19,713 nt of DNA from an uncultured Bacteroidales bacterium (GTDB lineage: Bacteria; Bacteroidota; Bacteroidia; Bacteroidales; Paludibacteraceae). Positions 5,535-13,069 of the stretch are shown here, one piece after another. The notes beneath the pieces were generated by a model. The model ran no database searches, had not been told where the DNA came from, and saw nothing but the letters and a program-made list of their open reading frames with translations. Position 1 is the first letter of the stretch, and the number at the start of each line of letters is the position of its first letter. The position numbers were made by a program, and so were the translations under genes. The stretch is taken from positions 1-19,713 of the forward strand of contig CAMOJA010000023.1 of assembly GCA_946616535.1 (NCBI GenBank). The letters run 5' to 3'.

Positions 5535-8150
5535 ATGGCAGAAGAACTAACCCCTATGATGAAGCAGTTCCGGGACATTAAGACGCAGTATCCGGACGCG
5601 ATGCTGTTGTTCCGTTGCGGGGATTTCTATGAGACATATGCAGAGGATGCCGTGAAGGCGTCGAAGATCCTGAATATCACGCTGACCCACCGCTCCAACG
5701 GCGGTTCGTCCGCTGCGCCGGTTTTAGAGATGGCCGGTTTTCCGTTCCATGCCTTGGATACGTACCTTCCGAAACTCGTTCGCGCAGGATTGCGGGTTGC
5801 TATCTGTGACCAGCTGGAGGATCCCAAACTGACGAAGAAACTGGTCAAACGCGGTGTGACGGAGTTAGTGACACCCGGTGTGAGCTACTCGGACACCACC
5901 CTCACGCAGAAGGAGAACAACTGGGTGGCATGCCTTCATTTCGACAAACATGTCATCGGTGTAGCATTTCTGGACATCTCCACCGGAGAGTTCCTTGCGG
6001 GCCAAGGAGAGAACGACTATATCGACAAACTGCTGACGAATTTTGCGCCGAAAGAGGTGTTGTACCTGCGCGGACGGAAGAACGATATCGAGAACCTGTT
6101 CGGCTCCAAGTTCTTCACCTTTGAGTTGGAGGACTGGATGCTTGTGGAATCGACGGCGCGCGAGCGTTTGCAGAAACTCTGGGGTGTTAGTTCGCTCAAG
6201 GGATTCGGTCTGGAGAAGATGCCGGCCGGCGTTACTGCAGCAGGTGGAATACTCATGTATCTGGACATGACGCAACACCTGCAGACAGGTCATATACAGC
6301 ATCTTAGCCGCATTGAGGAAGACAAATACGTATGGCTGGACAAATTCACGATCCGGAACCTGGAACTGTTAGGCGGTCAGACGGCAGAGAGCCGGACGTT
6401 ATATGATATCATCGACCGGACGATCACGCCGATGGGCGGAAGGAAGTTACATCAATGGATGGCTTTTCCGCTCAAAGAAGTAAAGCTGATACGTAACCGC
6501 CAGACGGTCGTCGAGCACCTCTTTAAGACCCCCGAGGCACGCGAGACGATCCGTGAGGCGTTGGGACAAGTAGGCGACTTGGAGCGCATCGTCAGCAAAG
6601 TGTCCACCGGACGTATCGGTCCGCGGGAGATGGTACAACTCGGTCGTGCGTTACGGGCAGTCAAACCGATCAAAGAGGTATGCGAAGCCGCTACGGACAA
6701 TGCTTATCTGTCGCTCATGGGCGAAGAGTTAGACCCCTGCACAGAGATGCGAAGCCGTATTGAGCGGGAGATAGTACCCGATCCGCCTATTGCACAAGGC
6801 AGGCCGAACATCATCGCCCGGGGCGTAGATACCGAACTGGACGAGTTACGCGCCATCCAGTCGGACGGCAAGAACTACCTCCTGCAGATTCAGCAACGCG
6901 AGATAGAGCGAACGGGTATTTCGAGCCTGAAGATAGGCTATAACAACGTCTTCGGCTACTATCTGGAGGTCCGTAACACCTATAAAGAGCAAGTGCCTGC
7001 GGAATGGATCCGCAAGCAGACACTCGTCAACGCAGAACGGTATATCACCGACGAACTCAAGTCGTACGAGGAGAAAATCACCTCTGCCGAGGAGCGGATA
7101 CAGATCATCGAGAACAGGCTCTATCAGGAGTTGATGTTAGCGCTCAGCGAGTGGGTTCCGCAGATGCAACTGAACGCAAACGTGCTGGCGCAGTTGGACT
7201 GCCTGCTGTCGTTTGCAACGGTGGCAGCAGAGAACCGATACGTCTGTCCGGACATCAACGACAGCCTCGTCATCGACATCCGTCAGGGACGCCATCCCGT
7301 CATCGAGCAACAACTGCCGCCGGGAGAGCAATACGTCGCCAACGATGTGCTGCTGGACAATAACGGCCAGCAGATCATCATCGTCACGGGACCGAACATG
7401 GCCGGTAAATCGGCACTGCTGCGTCAGACGGCATTGATCGTCCTCATGGCACAAATGGGTTCGTTCGTACCTGCCGACAGCGCATCGATAGGCATCGTGG
7501 ATAAGATATTCACCCGCGTCGGGGCGTCGGATAATATCTCCCTCGGCGAATCGACTTTTATGGTGGAGATGAACGAAGCCGCCTCGATTCTGAATAACCT
7601 CTCCGAGCGGAGTCTGGTTCTATTCGACGAGTTGGGCCGTGGTACCAGCACGTACGACGGTATCTCCATCGCCTGGGCGATTGTGGAGTACATCCATGAG
7701 AACCGCGGACATGCCAAGACCCTTTTCGCCACCCATTATCACGAGCTGAACGAGATGGAGAAGACTTTCGACCGAATCCGCAACTATAACGTCTCCGTGC
7801 GTGAGGTGAACGGCAAAGTGATCTTCCTGCGCAAACTCGTACGCGGCGGCAGTGAGCACAGTTTCGGTATTCACGTAGCTAAATTAGCAGGCATGCCGGC
7901 ATCTATTGTCGATCGCGCGAATCAGATTCTGGCAGACCTGGAGCGCGCTGCCAAGAACGGCGACATCGCCAAACCGATTGAGCATATCGGCGAGTCGAGG
8001 GAAGGTATGCAACTGAGTTTCTTCCAACTCGACGACCCCGTCCTGGAGCAGATCCGCGATGAAGTCAAAAGTCTGGATATCAATAACCTCACGCCGTTGG
8101 AGGCACTCAATAAACTATCCGAAATAAAACGATTGGTAGGAGGTAAATAA
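5535..8150 (+). CDS. mutS: DNA mismatch repair protein MutS
   Basis: MutS binds mispaired or looped-out bases and starts mismatch repair with MutL through ATP-driven clamp formation. The 871-residue length is typical. The mismatch-reading Phe-x-Glu motif is F31 and E33 in GDFYE. The connector, lever and clamp domains follow. The C-terminal ATPase has Walker A GPNMAGKS (about 619-626), Walker B in [16 protein letters not shown] (about 693-708) and the ATHYHEL histidine motif. No key residue is missing, so the gene appears intact. The ATG is one base after the receptor's stop. The stop is one base before mltG, which implies translational coupling. An intact mutS is relevant to the repeat arrays in this window, because MutS normally restrains slippage at very short units but handles loops of 7-8 nt poorly. 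Confidence 0.98.
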   Translation: MAEELTPMMKQFRDIKTQYPDAMLLFRCGDFYETYAEDAVKASKILNITLTHRSNGGSSAAPVLEMAGFPFHALDTYLPKLVRAGLRVAICDQLEDPKLTKKLVKRGVTELVTPGVSYSDTTLTQKENNWVACLHFDKHVIGVAFLDISTGEFLAGQGENDYIDKLLTNFAPKEVLYLRGRKNDIENLFGSKFFTFELEDWMLVESTARERLQKLWGVSSLKGFGLEKMPAGVTAAGGILMYLDMTQHLQTGHIQHLSRIEEDKYVWLDKFTIRNLELLGGQTAESRTLYDIIDRTITPMGGRKLHQWMAFPLKEVKLIRNRQTVVEHLFKTPEARETIREALGQVGDLERIVSKVSTGRIGPREMVQLGRALRAVKPIKEVCEAATDNAYLSLMGEELDPCTEMRSRIEREIVPDPPIAQGRPNIIARGVDTELDELRAIQSDGKNYLLQIQQREIERTGISSLKIGYNNVFGYYLEVRNTYKEQVPAEWIRKQTLVNAERYITDELKSYEEKITSAEERIQIIENRLYQELMLALSEWVPQMQLNANVLAQLDCLLSFATVAAENRYVCPDINDSLVIDIRQGRHPVIEQQLPPGEQYVANDVLLDNNGQQIIIVTGPNMAGKSALLRQTALIVLMAQMGSFVPADSASIGIVDKIFTRVGASDNISLGESTFMVEMNEAASILNNLSERSLVLFDELGRGTSTYDGISIAWAIVEYIHENRGHAKTLFATHYHELNEMEKTFDRIRNYNVSVREVNGKVIFLRKLVRGGSEHSFGIHVAKLAGMPASIVDRANQILADLERAAKNGDIAKPIEHIGESREGMQLSFFQLDDPVLEQIRDEVKSLDINNLTPLEALNKLSEIKRLVGGK

Positions 8151-8151
8151 T

Positions 8152-9255
8152 ATGAAGTACATGAAGAAAAACAACTGGACCAAAGCACGTATCTTCCGTT
8201 GGACCTTAGGTATCTCCGGATGGGTATTCTGCCTGATCATGGCCTTTGTCATCGAGCAATACTACCGCTGGAAGGTAAGTAACTTCGTCTCCCGCGACGG
8301 CGAACCGCATACCTATAACATCTACGAGGGAACGAGTATTGACTCGTTGATGACGATGATAGAAGAGGATTATGAGATCGGCGCTGACGCAGATCTGAAG
8401 ATGCACATGCGTATCCTTCTCTTCCGTTACCCGGAACCGGGCCACTATGTGCTGCCGGCGAAGATCGGTGACCGCGAACTGATTGAGACCTTCAAATACG
8501 GCCGCCAGACGCCGGTGCGTATCACCTGGAATCACTATGTCAGGACGCGTGAAGAACTCGCCGGCAAAGTGACGACGCACCTGAAGATGGACAGCACTAC
8601 CCTTCTTAGGTTGCTGGAAGACGATGCTTTCCTTGCGCCGTACGGCTTCAATCGTGAGACCAGCCGCTGCCTCTTTATCCCCAACACCTACGAGGTCTAT
8701 TGGAATATCACCGAGGAGCAGCTTTTCGACCGGATGATGCGTGAATATAACCGTTTCTGGAACGACTCTCGTCGCGCAAAAGCGGATTCGATAGGCCTCA
8801 CGCCGGTGGAAGTATGTATCGTTGCTTCCATCGTGGAAGGCGAGAGTCATAACAAACAGGAACTGCCTCTCATCGCCAGCCTGTACCTCAACCGCGTGCA
8901 TAAGAACATGCCGCTGCAAGCCTGTCCGACCATCAAATATGCAGTGGGGGATTTTAAACTCCGCCGCATCCTGTACAGCCATCTGAATGTCGATTCGCCT
9001 TACAACACCTATAAGAACCCCGGTCTGCCCCCCGGACCTATCCGTTGTCCGGCGCCGGAGACGATGGATATTGTGCTCAATGCGCCCAAGACCGATTACC
9101 TATATATGTGCGCAAGTCCGGAGCTGAATAACACGCATATCTTCTCCTCGACCTACAGCAGTCACGCCGCCGCAGCGCGCCAGTACCGCCACACGATGGA
9201 TACCATCCACTGGGTCAATGACCAGATGGTAAACGACCAAATGATAAATGAATAA
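8152..9255 (+). CDS. mltG: Endolytic peptidoglycan transglycosylase MltG (YceG-like)
   Basis: MltG is a membrane-anchored lytic transglycosylase that cuts nascent glycan strands and is thought to set their length. The 367-residue protein has an N-terminal transmembrane helix (about residues 16-38), a LysM-like region beginning near YNIYEGTSIDSL, and the catalytic domain with Glu229 in VASIVEGES, followed by LIASLYLNRV and the GLPPGPI segment. ATG 8152 follows the mutS stop by one base. AGGAGG at 8138-8143 inside mutS is a well-placed Shine-Dalgarno site, uncommon in this phylum and perhaps incidental because it encodes conserved glycines; ATG 8161 is an alternative start. The C-terminus VNDQMVNDQMINE is encoded by a short tandem repeat and is not part of the family fold. 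Confidence 0.95.
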   Translation: MKYMKKNNWTKARIFRWTLGISGWVFCLIMAFVIEQYYRWKVSNFVSRDGEPHTYNIYEGTSIDSLMTMIEEDYEIGADADLKMHMRILLFRYPEPGHYVLPAKIGDRELIETFKYGRQTPVRITWNHYVRTREELAGKVTTHLKMDSTTLLRLLEDDAFLAPYGFNRETSRCLFIPNTYEVYWNITEEQLFDRMMREYNRFWNDSRRAKADSIGLTPVEVCIVASIVEGESHNKQELPLIASLYLNRVHKNMPLQACPTIKYAVGDFKLRRILYSHLNVDSPYNTYKNPGLPPGPIRCPAPETMDIVLNAPKTDYLYMCASPELNNTHIFSSTYSSHAAAARQYRHTMDTIHWVNDQMVNDQMINE

Positions 9256-9258
9256 ATG
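9214..9258 (+). repeat. AATGACC-type tandem repeat at the mltG 3' end
   Basis: Three 15-nt steps beginning at 9214, 9229 and 9244 encode VNDQM, VNDQM and INE plus the stop. Each step is made of two 7-8-nt sub-units of the type AATGACC / AAATGAT. Related units are seen in the HAD gene at 12865-12887. Confidence 0.7.
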
Positions 9259-9260
9259 CC

Positions 9261-9821
9261 ATGATTTGGGACAATAACGACGATATCCGCTTAGTGGAGT
9301 GCGAGAATAACAAACGTGCTATCCAACGCCAACTCAACGCCTGTCGCGAGGAGAGGCGACCGTACGTCTTTGTCACTCCTACGATGACTATCAAACCTCT
9401 CAGGCGGCTGTTAGTACCGGTTTCGATGCTGGAGGAGGAGACCTACAAAGCGGAGATATGTACCTATCTGGCGCGTAAGACGGGCGCACATATCATCCTT
9501 CTGCAGGCTAATGACTACGGCTCACATGCACGGCAGAATGTCAACCGCATCGTCACACATATCAACGCAGTTGCACAACGAAGTGAAGAACCAATATCGT
9601 ACGAAATAGTTCAAGCTCGCAAGGACTCCTTCTCACTTATTCAGGAAGCGGCAGAGCGGCAACGGGATTTTCAACACGACTTGCTGATCCTAACCGCCAG
9701 CAGAGACTATGGGCTGGACGATATTCTCTTCGGGCCGCCTGAACGAAAAGCGATTCAACGGGCTTTGGTACCTGTGATGTTGATAAATCCCAGAGAAGAT
9801 TTGTTTTCCCTATGCGATTAG
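9261..9821 (+). CDS. UspA-like (universal stress protein fold) protein
   Basis: This is a soluble 186-residue alpha/beta protein. From residue 46 on it follows the UspA pattern: a strand RRLLVPVSML, a helix, a strand HIILLQAND, then after a helical region DLLILTASRDYGL and a last strand ALVPVMLIN. The preceding 45 residues are charged and not typical of the family. The usual ATP-binding G-2x-G-9x-G(S/T) signature is not visible, so nucleotide binding is doubtful. It starts 5 nt after the mltG stop and is probably the last gene of the receptor-mutS-mltG transcript. The fold assignment rests on pattern recognition; the role is unknown. Confidence 0.7.
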   Translation: MIWDNNDDIRLVECENNKRAIQRQLNACREERRPYVFVTPTMTIKPLRRLLVPVSMLEEETYKAEICTYLARKTGAHIILLQANDYGSHARQNVNRIVTHINAVAQRSEEPISYEIVQARKDSFSLIQEAAERQRDFQHDLLILTASRDYGLDDILFGPPERKAIQRALVPVMLINPREDLFSLCD

Positions 9822-9912
9822 CAGCATTTTGAAACAAAAGCACTGCGGTACACCTCGTTTTGTCAACTAAATTTTACAATTCTAAGATTTTTAACACTTT
9901 TTTGCAAAAATA

Positions 9913-9944
9913 TTTGGTCATATCGGCAAAAAGCAGTACTTTTG
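9913..9944 (+). promoter_or_regulatory. Promoter of the candidate small RNA
   Basis: TTTG (9913-9916), a 20-nt spacer ending AAAAAGCAG and TACTTTTG (9937-9944) match the Bacteroidota consensus exactly. The predicted start is about 9949-9951. Confidence 0.75.
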
Positions 9945-9949
9945 CATCG

Positions 9950-10020
9950 TGTTTTTCATGGTATTAGATTTAAGGTTAAATGAAAAGATTGGGTTGTCGG
10001 GAGACAACCTTCTTTTTTTT
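9950..10020 (+). ncRNA. Candidate small RNA between promoter and terminator
   Basis: A strong promoter and a clean Rho-independent terminator enclose about 70 nt with no gene inside. The transcript would contain an AT-rich short hairpin (ATTTAAGGTTAAAT, 9968-9981) and the terminator stem. A frame from 9958 begins MVLDLRLNEKIGL but runs through the terminator into junk, so a peptide is less likely. I do not recognise the RNA as a known family. It could also be a leader whose terminator controls read-through into tRNA-Ser. Confidence 0.45.
9992..10020 (+). terminator. Rho-independent terminator of the candidate small RNA
   Basis: GGTTGTC (9992-9998) and GACAACC (10003-10009) form a perfect 7-bp stem with loop GGGA, followed by TTC and eight T residues. 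Confidence 0.85.
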
Positions 10021-10069
10021 GTCTTTTGTAATCACGCTATTACTTTTTTTACATTTTTTTGCCAAAAAA

Positions 10070-10101
10070 TTTGCATATGTCAGAAAAAAGCAGTACCTTT
10101 G
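10070..10101 (+). promoter_or_regulatory. Promoter of tRNA-Ser
   Basis: TTTG (10070-10073), the 20-nt spacer CATATGTCAGAAAAAAGCAG and TACCTTTG (10094-10101). Transcription should start near 10106, leaving a leader of about 45 nt before the mature tRNA. Confidence 0.85.
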
Positions 10102-10136
10102 CACCCGCTTTTGAAATTTAAGCACAGAACATTTAT

Positions 10137-10150
10137 TCGCGCAAGCGCGA
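10137..10150 (+). other. Hairpin immediately 5' of tRNA-Ser
   Basis: TCGCG (10137-10141) and CGCGA (10146-10150) pair with loop CAAG, ending exactly at the base before the mature tRNA. ATTCGCGC (10135-10142) is also perfectly complementary to GCGCGAAT (10242-10249) in the terminator behind the tRNA, so the two flanks could pair around the tRNA instead. Confidence 0.6.
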
Positions 10151-10237
10151 GGAGAGATGGGTGAGTGGCTTAAACCAACAGTTTGCTAAACTGTCGTACG
10201 GGTAACCGTACCGGGGGTTCGAATCCCCCTTTCTCCG
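10151..10237 (+). tRNA. tRNA-Ser(GCT)
   Basis: The acceptor stem GGAGAGA (10151-10157) pairs with TTTCTCC (10230-10236); the discriminator is G10237, normal for serine. The anticodon stem ACAGT/ACTGT (10178-10182 and 10190-10194) encloses TTGCTAA, giving anticodon GCT (10185-10187) for AGC/AGU codons. A long variable arm (GTACGGGTAACCGTAC, starting at 10196) confirms a class II tRNA. The T arm has the loop TTCGAAT. CCA is not encoded. Confidence 0.97.
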
Positions 10238-10240
10238 CAA

Positions 10241-10271
10241 GGCGCGAATGTCAAATACATTCGCGCCTTTT
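10241..10271 (+). terminator. Terminator of tRNA-Ser, 3 nt before the CYTH gene
   Basis: GGCGCGAATG (10241-10250) and CATTCGCGCC (10258-10267) form a perfect 10-bp stem with a 7-nt loop, followed by TTTT. Only TGT... remains before the downstream ATG at 10274, so the hairpin occupies the whole leader of the next gene. Confidence 0.88.
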
Positions 10272-10273
10272 GT

Positions 10274-10738
10274 ATGCATAATACCGAGATAGAACGTAAG
10301 TTTCTGGTTCGCTCAGATGCCTTTATGAAGGAGGCCACAGAGCATTTCTCCATCTTGCAGGGATACCTCTGCAAGGATCCCGACAAGACCATTCGCGTGC
10401 GTGTACGCGATACGCGCGCGTTCCTTACTATTAAGTCGAGCACACTTCGAGAGGGTCTCGCTAAGTTCGAATGGGAACGGGAGATTGACCTGCAGGACGC
10501 ACAGGAACTGATGAAGCTTTGCCTTCCCGGAGCGATCTCCAAGACCCGCTATATCATCCCTGCTCCATCCTATCATGGAGAAAAGCGATGTTGGGAGGTA
10601 GATGTCTTCCACGACCGGCTGGAAGGACGTGTCCTGGCGGAGATTGAGTTGGGAGACGAGCACGAGCCATTCCTTCGTCCCGATTGGATCGGAGAAGAAG
10701 TAACCGGCCTGCCGCAATATTATAACGCTAATATGTAG
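10274..10738 (+). CDS. CYTH-domain protein (triphosphate tunnel metalloenzyme family)
   Basis: This is a 154-residue single-domain protein. The N-terminal ExExK signature is present as E5, E7 and K9 in EIERKFLV, followed by beta-strands rich in charged residues as expected for the eight-stranded tunnel: TIRVRVRDTRAFLTIKS, FEWEREI, CWEVDVFHDRLEGRVLAEIEL. Family members bind triphosphate substrates with divalent metal and act as triphosphatases or adenylyl cyclases (class IV); for short bacterial proteins like this, inorganic triphosphatase activity is the more usual finding, but the substrate cannot be predicted. The start must be ATG 10274 because the signature begins at residue 5. No promoter box lies between the tRNA-Ser terminator and the start, so expression seems to depend on read-through of that terminator. 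It overlaps the convergent gene by 11 bp. Confidence 0.88.
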   Translation: MHNTEIERKFLVRSDAFMKEATEHFSILQGYLCKDPDKTIRVRVRDTRAFLTIKSSTLREGLAKFEWEREIDLQDAQELMKLCLPGAISKTRYIIPAPSYHGEKRCWEVDVFHDRLEGRVLAEIELGDEHEPFLRPDWIGEEVTGLPQYYNANM

Positions 10739-12254
10739 CTACTTCGCCGCCAAGCAACGTATAGGCTTTCTCGCCTCGAAGAATATAGATCCGACCACTG
10801 CGCATGATTTTCGTGTACGAGGTCGGATTTTCATTTTGAACCTCTATACCTTCTCCTCCGCTCACCACTTCTACTGACGCGCCCAAGTTATTCATTCCGG
10901 TATTCCGGTCCCAGACATTCTGGTTGGCGAACCGCACGGCATAACGCGGATCACCGGCCAACGATTCGTAGGCATCCGGCAGATGGAGATACATCTGATA
11001 CGTACCCTCTGCCATCGTTGCTGGCAGATCCGGTGCCTCATTGATGGTAATCGTGCCTGCCTCAGCAGTCCATTTACGCGGATCGGCCTGCAGCGGCAAG
11101 GAATAAGTATGCTGCGCATTCTTCAGTACCAGATACACCGGACGGTAGTTATACATCGGCGCAAAACCTTTGTTCTCCAGCGTGATCCGGATCGGCATCG
11201 TACCACCTTTCGCTGCTTGCGCCGGATAGGAACCTTGCTTCAGCTGGAAACGATAGCCTAATCGCTTCTCCATCTCCGCAAACGTACCGTTATTGCGCCA
11301 TTTTCCCGTTACCTTCTCGGAATACTCGGCCCCGCAGAACGACCAGTGGAAGCGACTCAGTTCGGCAATCGTGGTGTCGTGTCGTGCCACGGTACTGGCG
11401 GGACCATCGTCCTCTACATTCGTCTCACCACCGTTAGGCACATAAAGTGTCTCGGTAGCAATATAGCGACGCAGTACAGGGTCGTCATCCGGTCCGTCGC
11501 CGTCGCGACCGTACGTACCATCATTACCCCACTCTGCCAAAAAGGCATCGTTGTGGTGTCCGATGCGAGCACGAACAGAGCCGTCATGCGCCTGCGCAGG
11601 GGTCAAGGTATTCTCATCGCCCAGATATCCAATCTTGATCAGCGGATAGCGCGTCAGTACAAACCGGTCCGCCGGACAAGCGTCCAAAACAGCAGTCAGC
11701 ACTGCCTTTCGGTTGTCATTCATCTTCTGCGTCTCGTTGCCGAAATTAGAACTATAATACCACTCTCCCCATTGCCCTACAAATCCGGCTTCCATCACAT
11801 AAATCACATCCGCATTCGCCGCCAGATAGGGTTTTAACTGCGCCGCATGACGCTGTACCCACTGCAAAGAAGCATCGTTCTTACTACCCCAGTCATACGC
11901 AAAACGCAGCACGCATTTGAAGCCGTGGTTGCGCAGGATCTGCATATCCTCGTCAAAACCCTGCAGGATCTTATTGGACAGGTCTTTGGTCTTGTAGTTC
12001 TTCAGGTAATACATCAACATGACGATACTCTGGTTCTTGCGCTCGCCGTAGTGCGAGTCACTTTGGTCCCAATACCAATCTTCTTCCGGTTGAACCACAT
12101 GGTTATTATTGTCACTCAAAGCCTTTTCGCCGCCTAACTGGTCGGTAAAGCCACGTTCCGGGTTCGGGAAAGTCGTCGCGTCATCCGCCTGATAATTAAT
12201 CACACTGGCTGAAAATACAGCAGCAAAAAGAAAGGATAAGAGAGTAGCATTCAT
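10728..12254 (-). CDS. Secreted DUF4874/DUF4832 protein, glycoside hydrolase-like
   Basis: This exported 508-residue protein has a Sec signal peptide (about residues 1-17). The N-terminal half resembles DUF4874: it opens with the characteristic NPERGF, then VMLMYYLKNY, ILRNHGFKCVLRFAYDW and GFVGQWGEWYYS. The middle and C-terminal part resembles DUF4832: RIGHHNDAFL, FHWSFCGAEYSE, then a beta-sandwich. The fold is expected to be a TIM-barrel hydrolase-like enzyme followed by a beta domain, with a carbohydrate substrate suspected but not shown; acidic residues in GQWGEW are candidate catalytic ones. The last about 30 residues (TSYTKIMRSGRIYILRG to GGEVATY) look like a short C-terminal tail found on secreted Bacteroidales proteins, possibly for sorting. 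It has its own promoter and ends 11 bp inside the convergent CYTH gene. Confidence 0.8.
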   Translation of the reverse strand: MNATLLSFLFAAVFSASVINYQADDATTFPNPERGFTDQLGGEKALSDNNNHVVQPEEDWYWDQSDSHYGERKNQSIVMLMYYLKNYKTKDLSNKILQGFDEDMQILRNHGFKCVLRFAYDWGSKNDASLQWVQRHAAQLKPYLAANADVIYVMEAGFVGQWGEWYYSSNFGNETQKMNDNRKAVLTAVLDACPADRFVLTRYPLIKIGYLGDENTLTPAQAHDGSVRARIGHHNDAFLAEWGNDGTYGRDGDGPDDDPVLRRYIATETLYVPNGGETNVEDDGPASTVARHDTTIAELSRFHWSFCGAEYSEKVTGKWRNNGTFAEMEKRLGYRFQLKQGSYPAQAAKGGTMPIRITLENKGFAPMYNYRPVYLVLKNAQHTYSLPLQADPRKWTAEAGTITINEAPDLPATMAEGTYQMYLHLPDAYESLAGDPRYAVRFANQNVWDRNTGMNNLGASVEVVSGGEGIEVQNENPTSYTKIMRSGRIYILRGEKAYTLLGGEVATY

Positions 12255-12279
12255 AATTGAACAAACTTAAAATCTGCTG

Positions 12280-12311
12280 CAAAGTTACAATTTTTTTATC
12301 AATCATACAAG
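12280..12311 (-). promoter_or_regulatory. Promoter of the DUF4874/DUF4832 gene
   Basis: On the minus strand CTTG (12311-12308) is followed after 20 nt by TAACTTTG (12287-12280). Transcription should start about 20 nt before the ATG at 12254. The spacer differs from the plus-strand promoters in this window. Confidence 0.7.
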
Positions 12312-12338
12312 AGTCTCAGCAAAATTGCCGCATTTTTT

Positions 12339-12370
12339 CTTGCATATCTCAAAAAAAAGCAGTAACTTTG
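12339..12370 (+). promoter_or_regulatory. Promoter of the HAD phosphatase gene
   Basis: CTTG (12339-12342), the 20-nt spacer CATATCTCAAAAAAAAGCAG and TAACTTTG (12363-12370). The start should lie near 12375, some 30 nt before ATG 12407. It is back to back with the minus-strand promoter, 27 bp between the two upstream boxes. Confidence 0.8.
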
Positions 12371-12406
12371 CAGCCGTAAATAATTAGATAGTAGTTATTG
12401 TAACGA

Positions 12407-13069
12407 ATGATTGTCATTTTTGATTTAGATGGAACGCTGCTCAATACGATTGATGACTTGGGTTATGCGTGCAATTATGCATTGGAGCACACCGGCTTTC
12501 CGACGCATCAGATAGAAAACTACCCTCGAATGGTAGGAAATGGAATCAATAATCTCATCCGCCGTGCTTTGCCGGAGTCCAAACGGACAGAGGAGAATAT
12601 ATGGCGGGTACGAGAATATTTCGTACCCTATTATAACGAGCATAACTGCGATTACACGCGCCCATACGAAGGCATTCCGGAAGTCTTGCAAAAGCTCAAA
12701 GCGCAAGGTCATCTGCTCGCTGTAGCCAGCAACAAATACCAGGCGGCCACAGAGAAGATTGTATCCCATTTCTTCCCCGGGGTCTTTGATGTCATCCTCG
12801 GCGAACGAGAAGGCATTCCCCGCAAACCCGATCCGCAAATCGTAAAGGACATCATGGCGCAACTAAATGACCAAAAGGCAAATGACCCTATGGTACTTTA
12901 CATTGGCGATAGTCTCGTCGATCGAGACACAGCTGAGAATGCCCATGTGCCGTTTGTCGCGTGCTCATGGGGATTCGTGAGCCGAGATGCTTTAATCAAA
13001 GCCGGTGTAGCACGAATCGTGGACGTTCCGGCAGAAATCAGCAACGAAATAAACAACCATAAAATATGA
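12407..13069 (+). CDS. HAD-family phosphatase, phosphoglycolate phosphatase-like
   Basis: This 220-residue cytoplasmic hydrolase is of the haloacid dehalogenase superfamily with an alpha-helical cap (subfamily IA). Motif I is DLDGT with nucleophile D6 and D8; motif II is S108 in AVASNK; motif III is K140 in RKPDP; motif IV is D168 and D172 in YIGDSLVD. Closest recognisable type is Gph, which removes phosphate from 2-phosphoglycolate, but related enzymes such as pyrophosphatase PpaX share the same motifs. LNDQKANDP (about residues 153-161), just before the motif IV strand, is encoded by a short tandem repeat. The gene ends in an ATGA overlap with the next, so the two are translationally coupled. 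Confidence 0.88.
   Translation: MIVIFDLDGTLLNTIDDLGYACNYALEHTGFPTHQIENYPRMVGNGINNLIRRALPESKRTEENIWRVREYFVPYYNEHNCDYTRPYEGIPEVLQKLKAQGHLLAVASNKYQAATEKIVSHFFPGVFDVILGEREGIPRKPDPQIVKDIMAQLNDQKANDPMVLYIGDSLVDRDTAENAHVPFVACSWGFVSRDALIKAGVARIVDVPAEISNEINNHKI
12865..12887 (+). repeat. Short AAATGACC repeat in the HAD gene
   Basis: AAATGACC (12865-12872), AAAAGGC (12873-12879) and AAATGACC (12880-12887) are adjacent 7-8-nt units encoding LNDQKAND. The unit resembles that at the 3' end of mltG. With only two clear copies, this is the weakest of the coding arrays. Confidence 0.5.

Larger units (their letters stand above)
9822..10150. other. Intergenic region with two promoters and a possible sRNA
   Basis: This gap of about 330 nt contains no convincing protein gene. 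It has AT-rich sequence after the UspA-like gene without a clear terminator, a promoter (9913-9944), a roughly 70-nt transcript candidate ending at a terminator (9992-10020), a second promoter (10070-10101) and a small hairpin directly before tRNA-Ser (10137-10150). Confidence 0.7.

Noticed and set aside
8206..8982. 258-residue minus-strand open frame
   Set aside because: It is antisense to mltG, has no family features and no promoter; the plus-strand gene has clear catalytic motifs.
9949..10164. 71-residue frame between the UspA-like gene and tRNA-Ser
   Set aside because: It runs through a strong terminator, a promoter and into the tRNA-Ser gene; the sequence is low-complexity and phenylalanine-rich.
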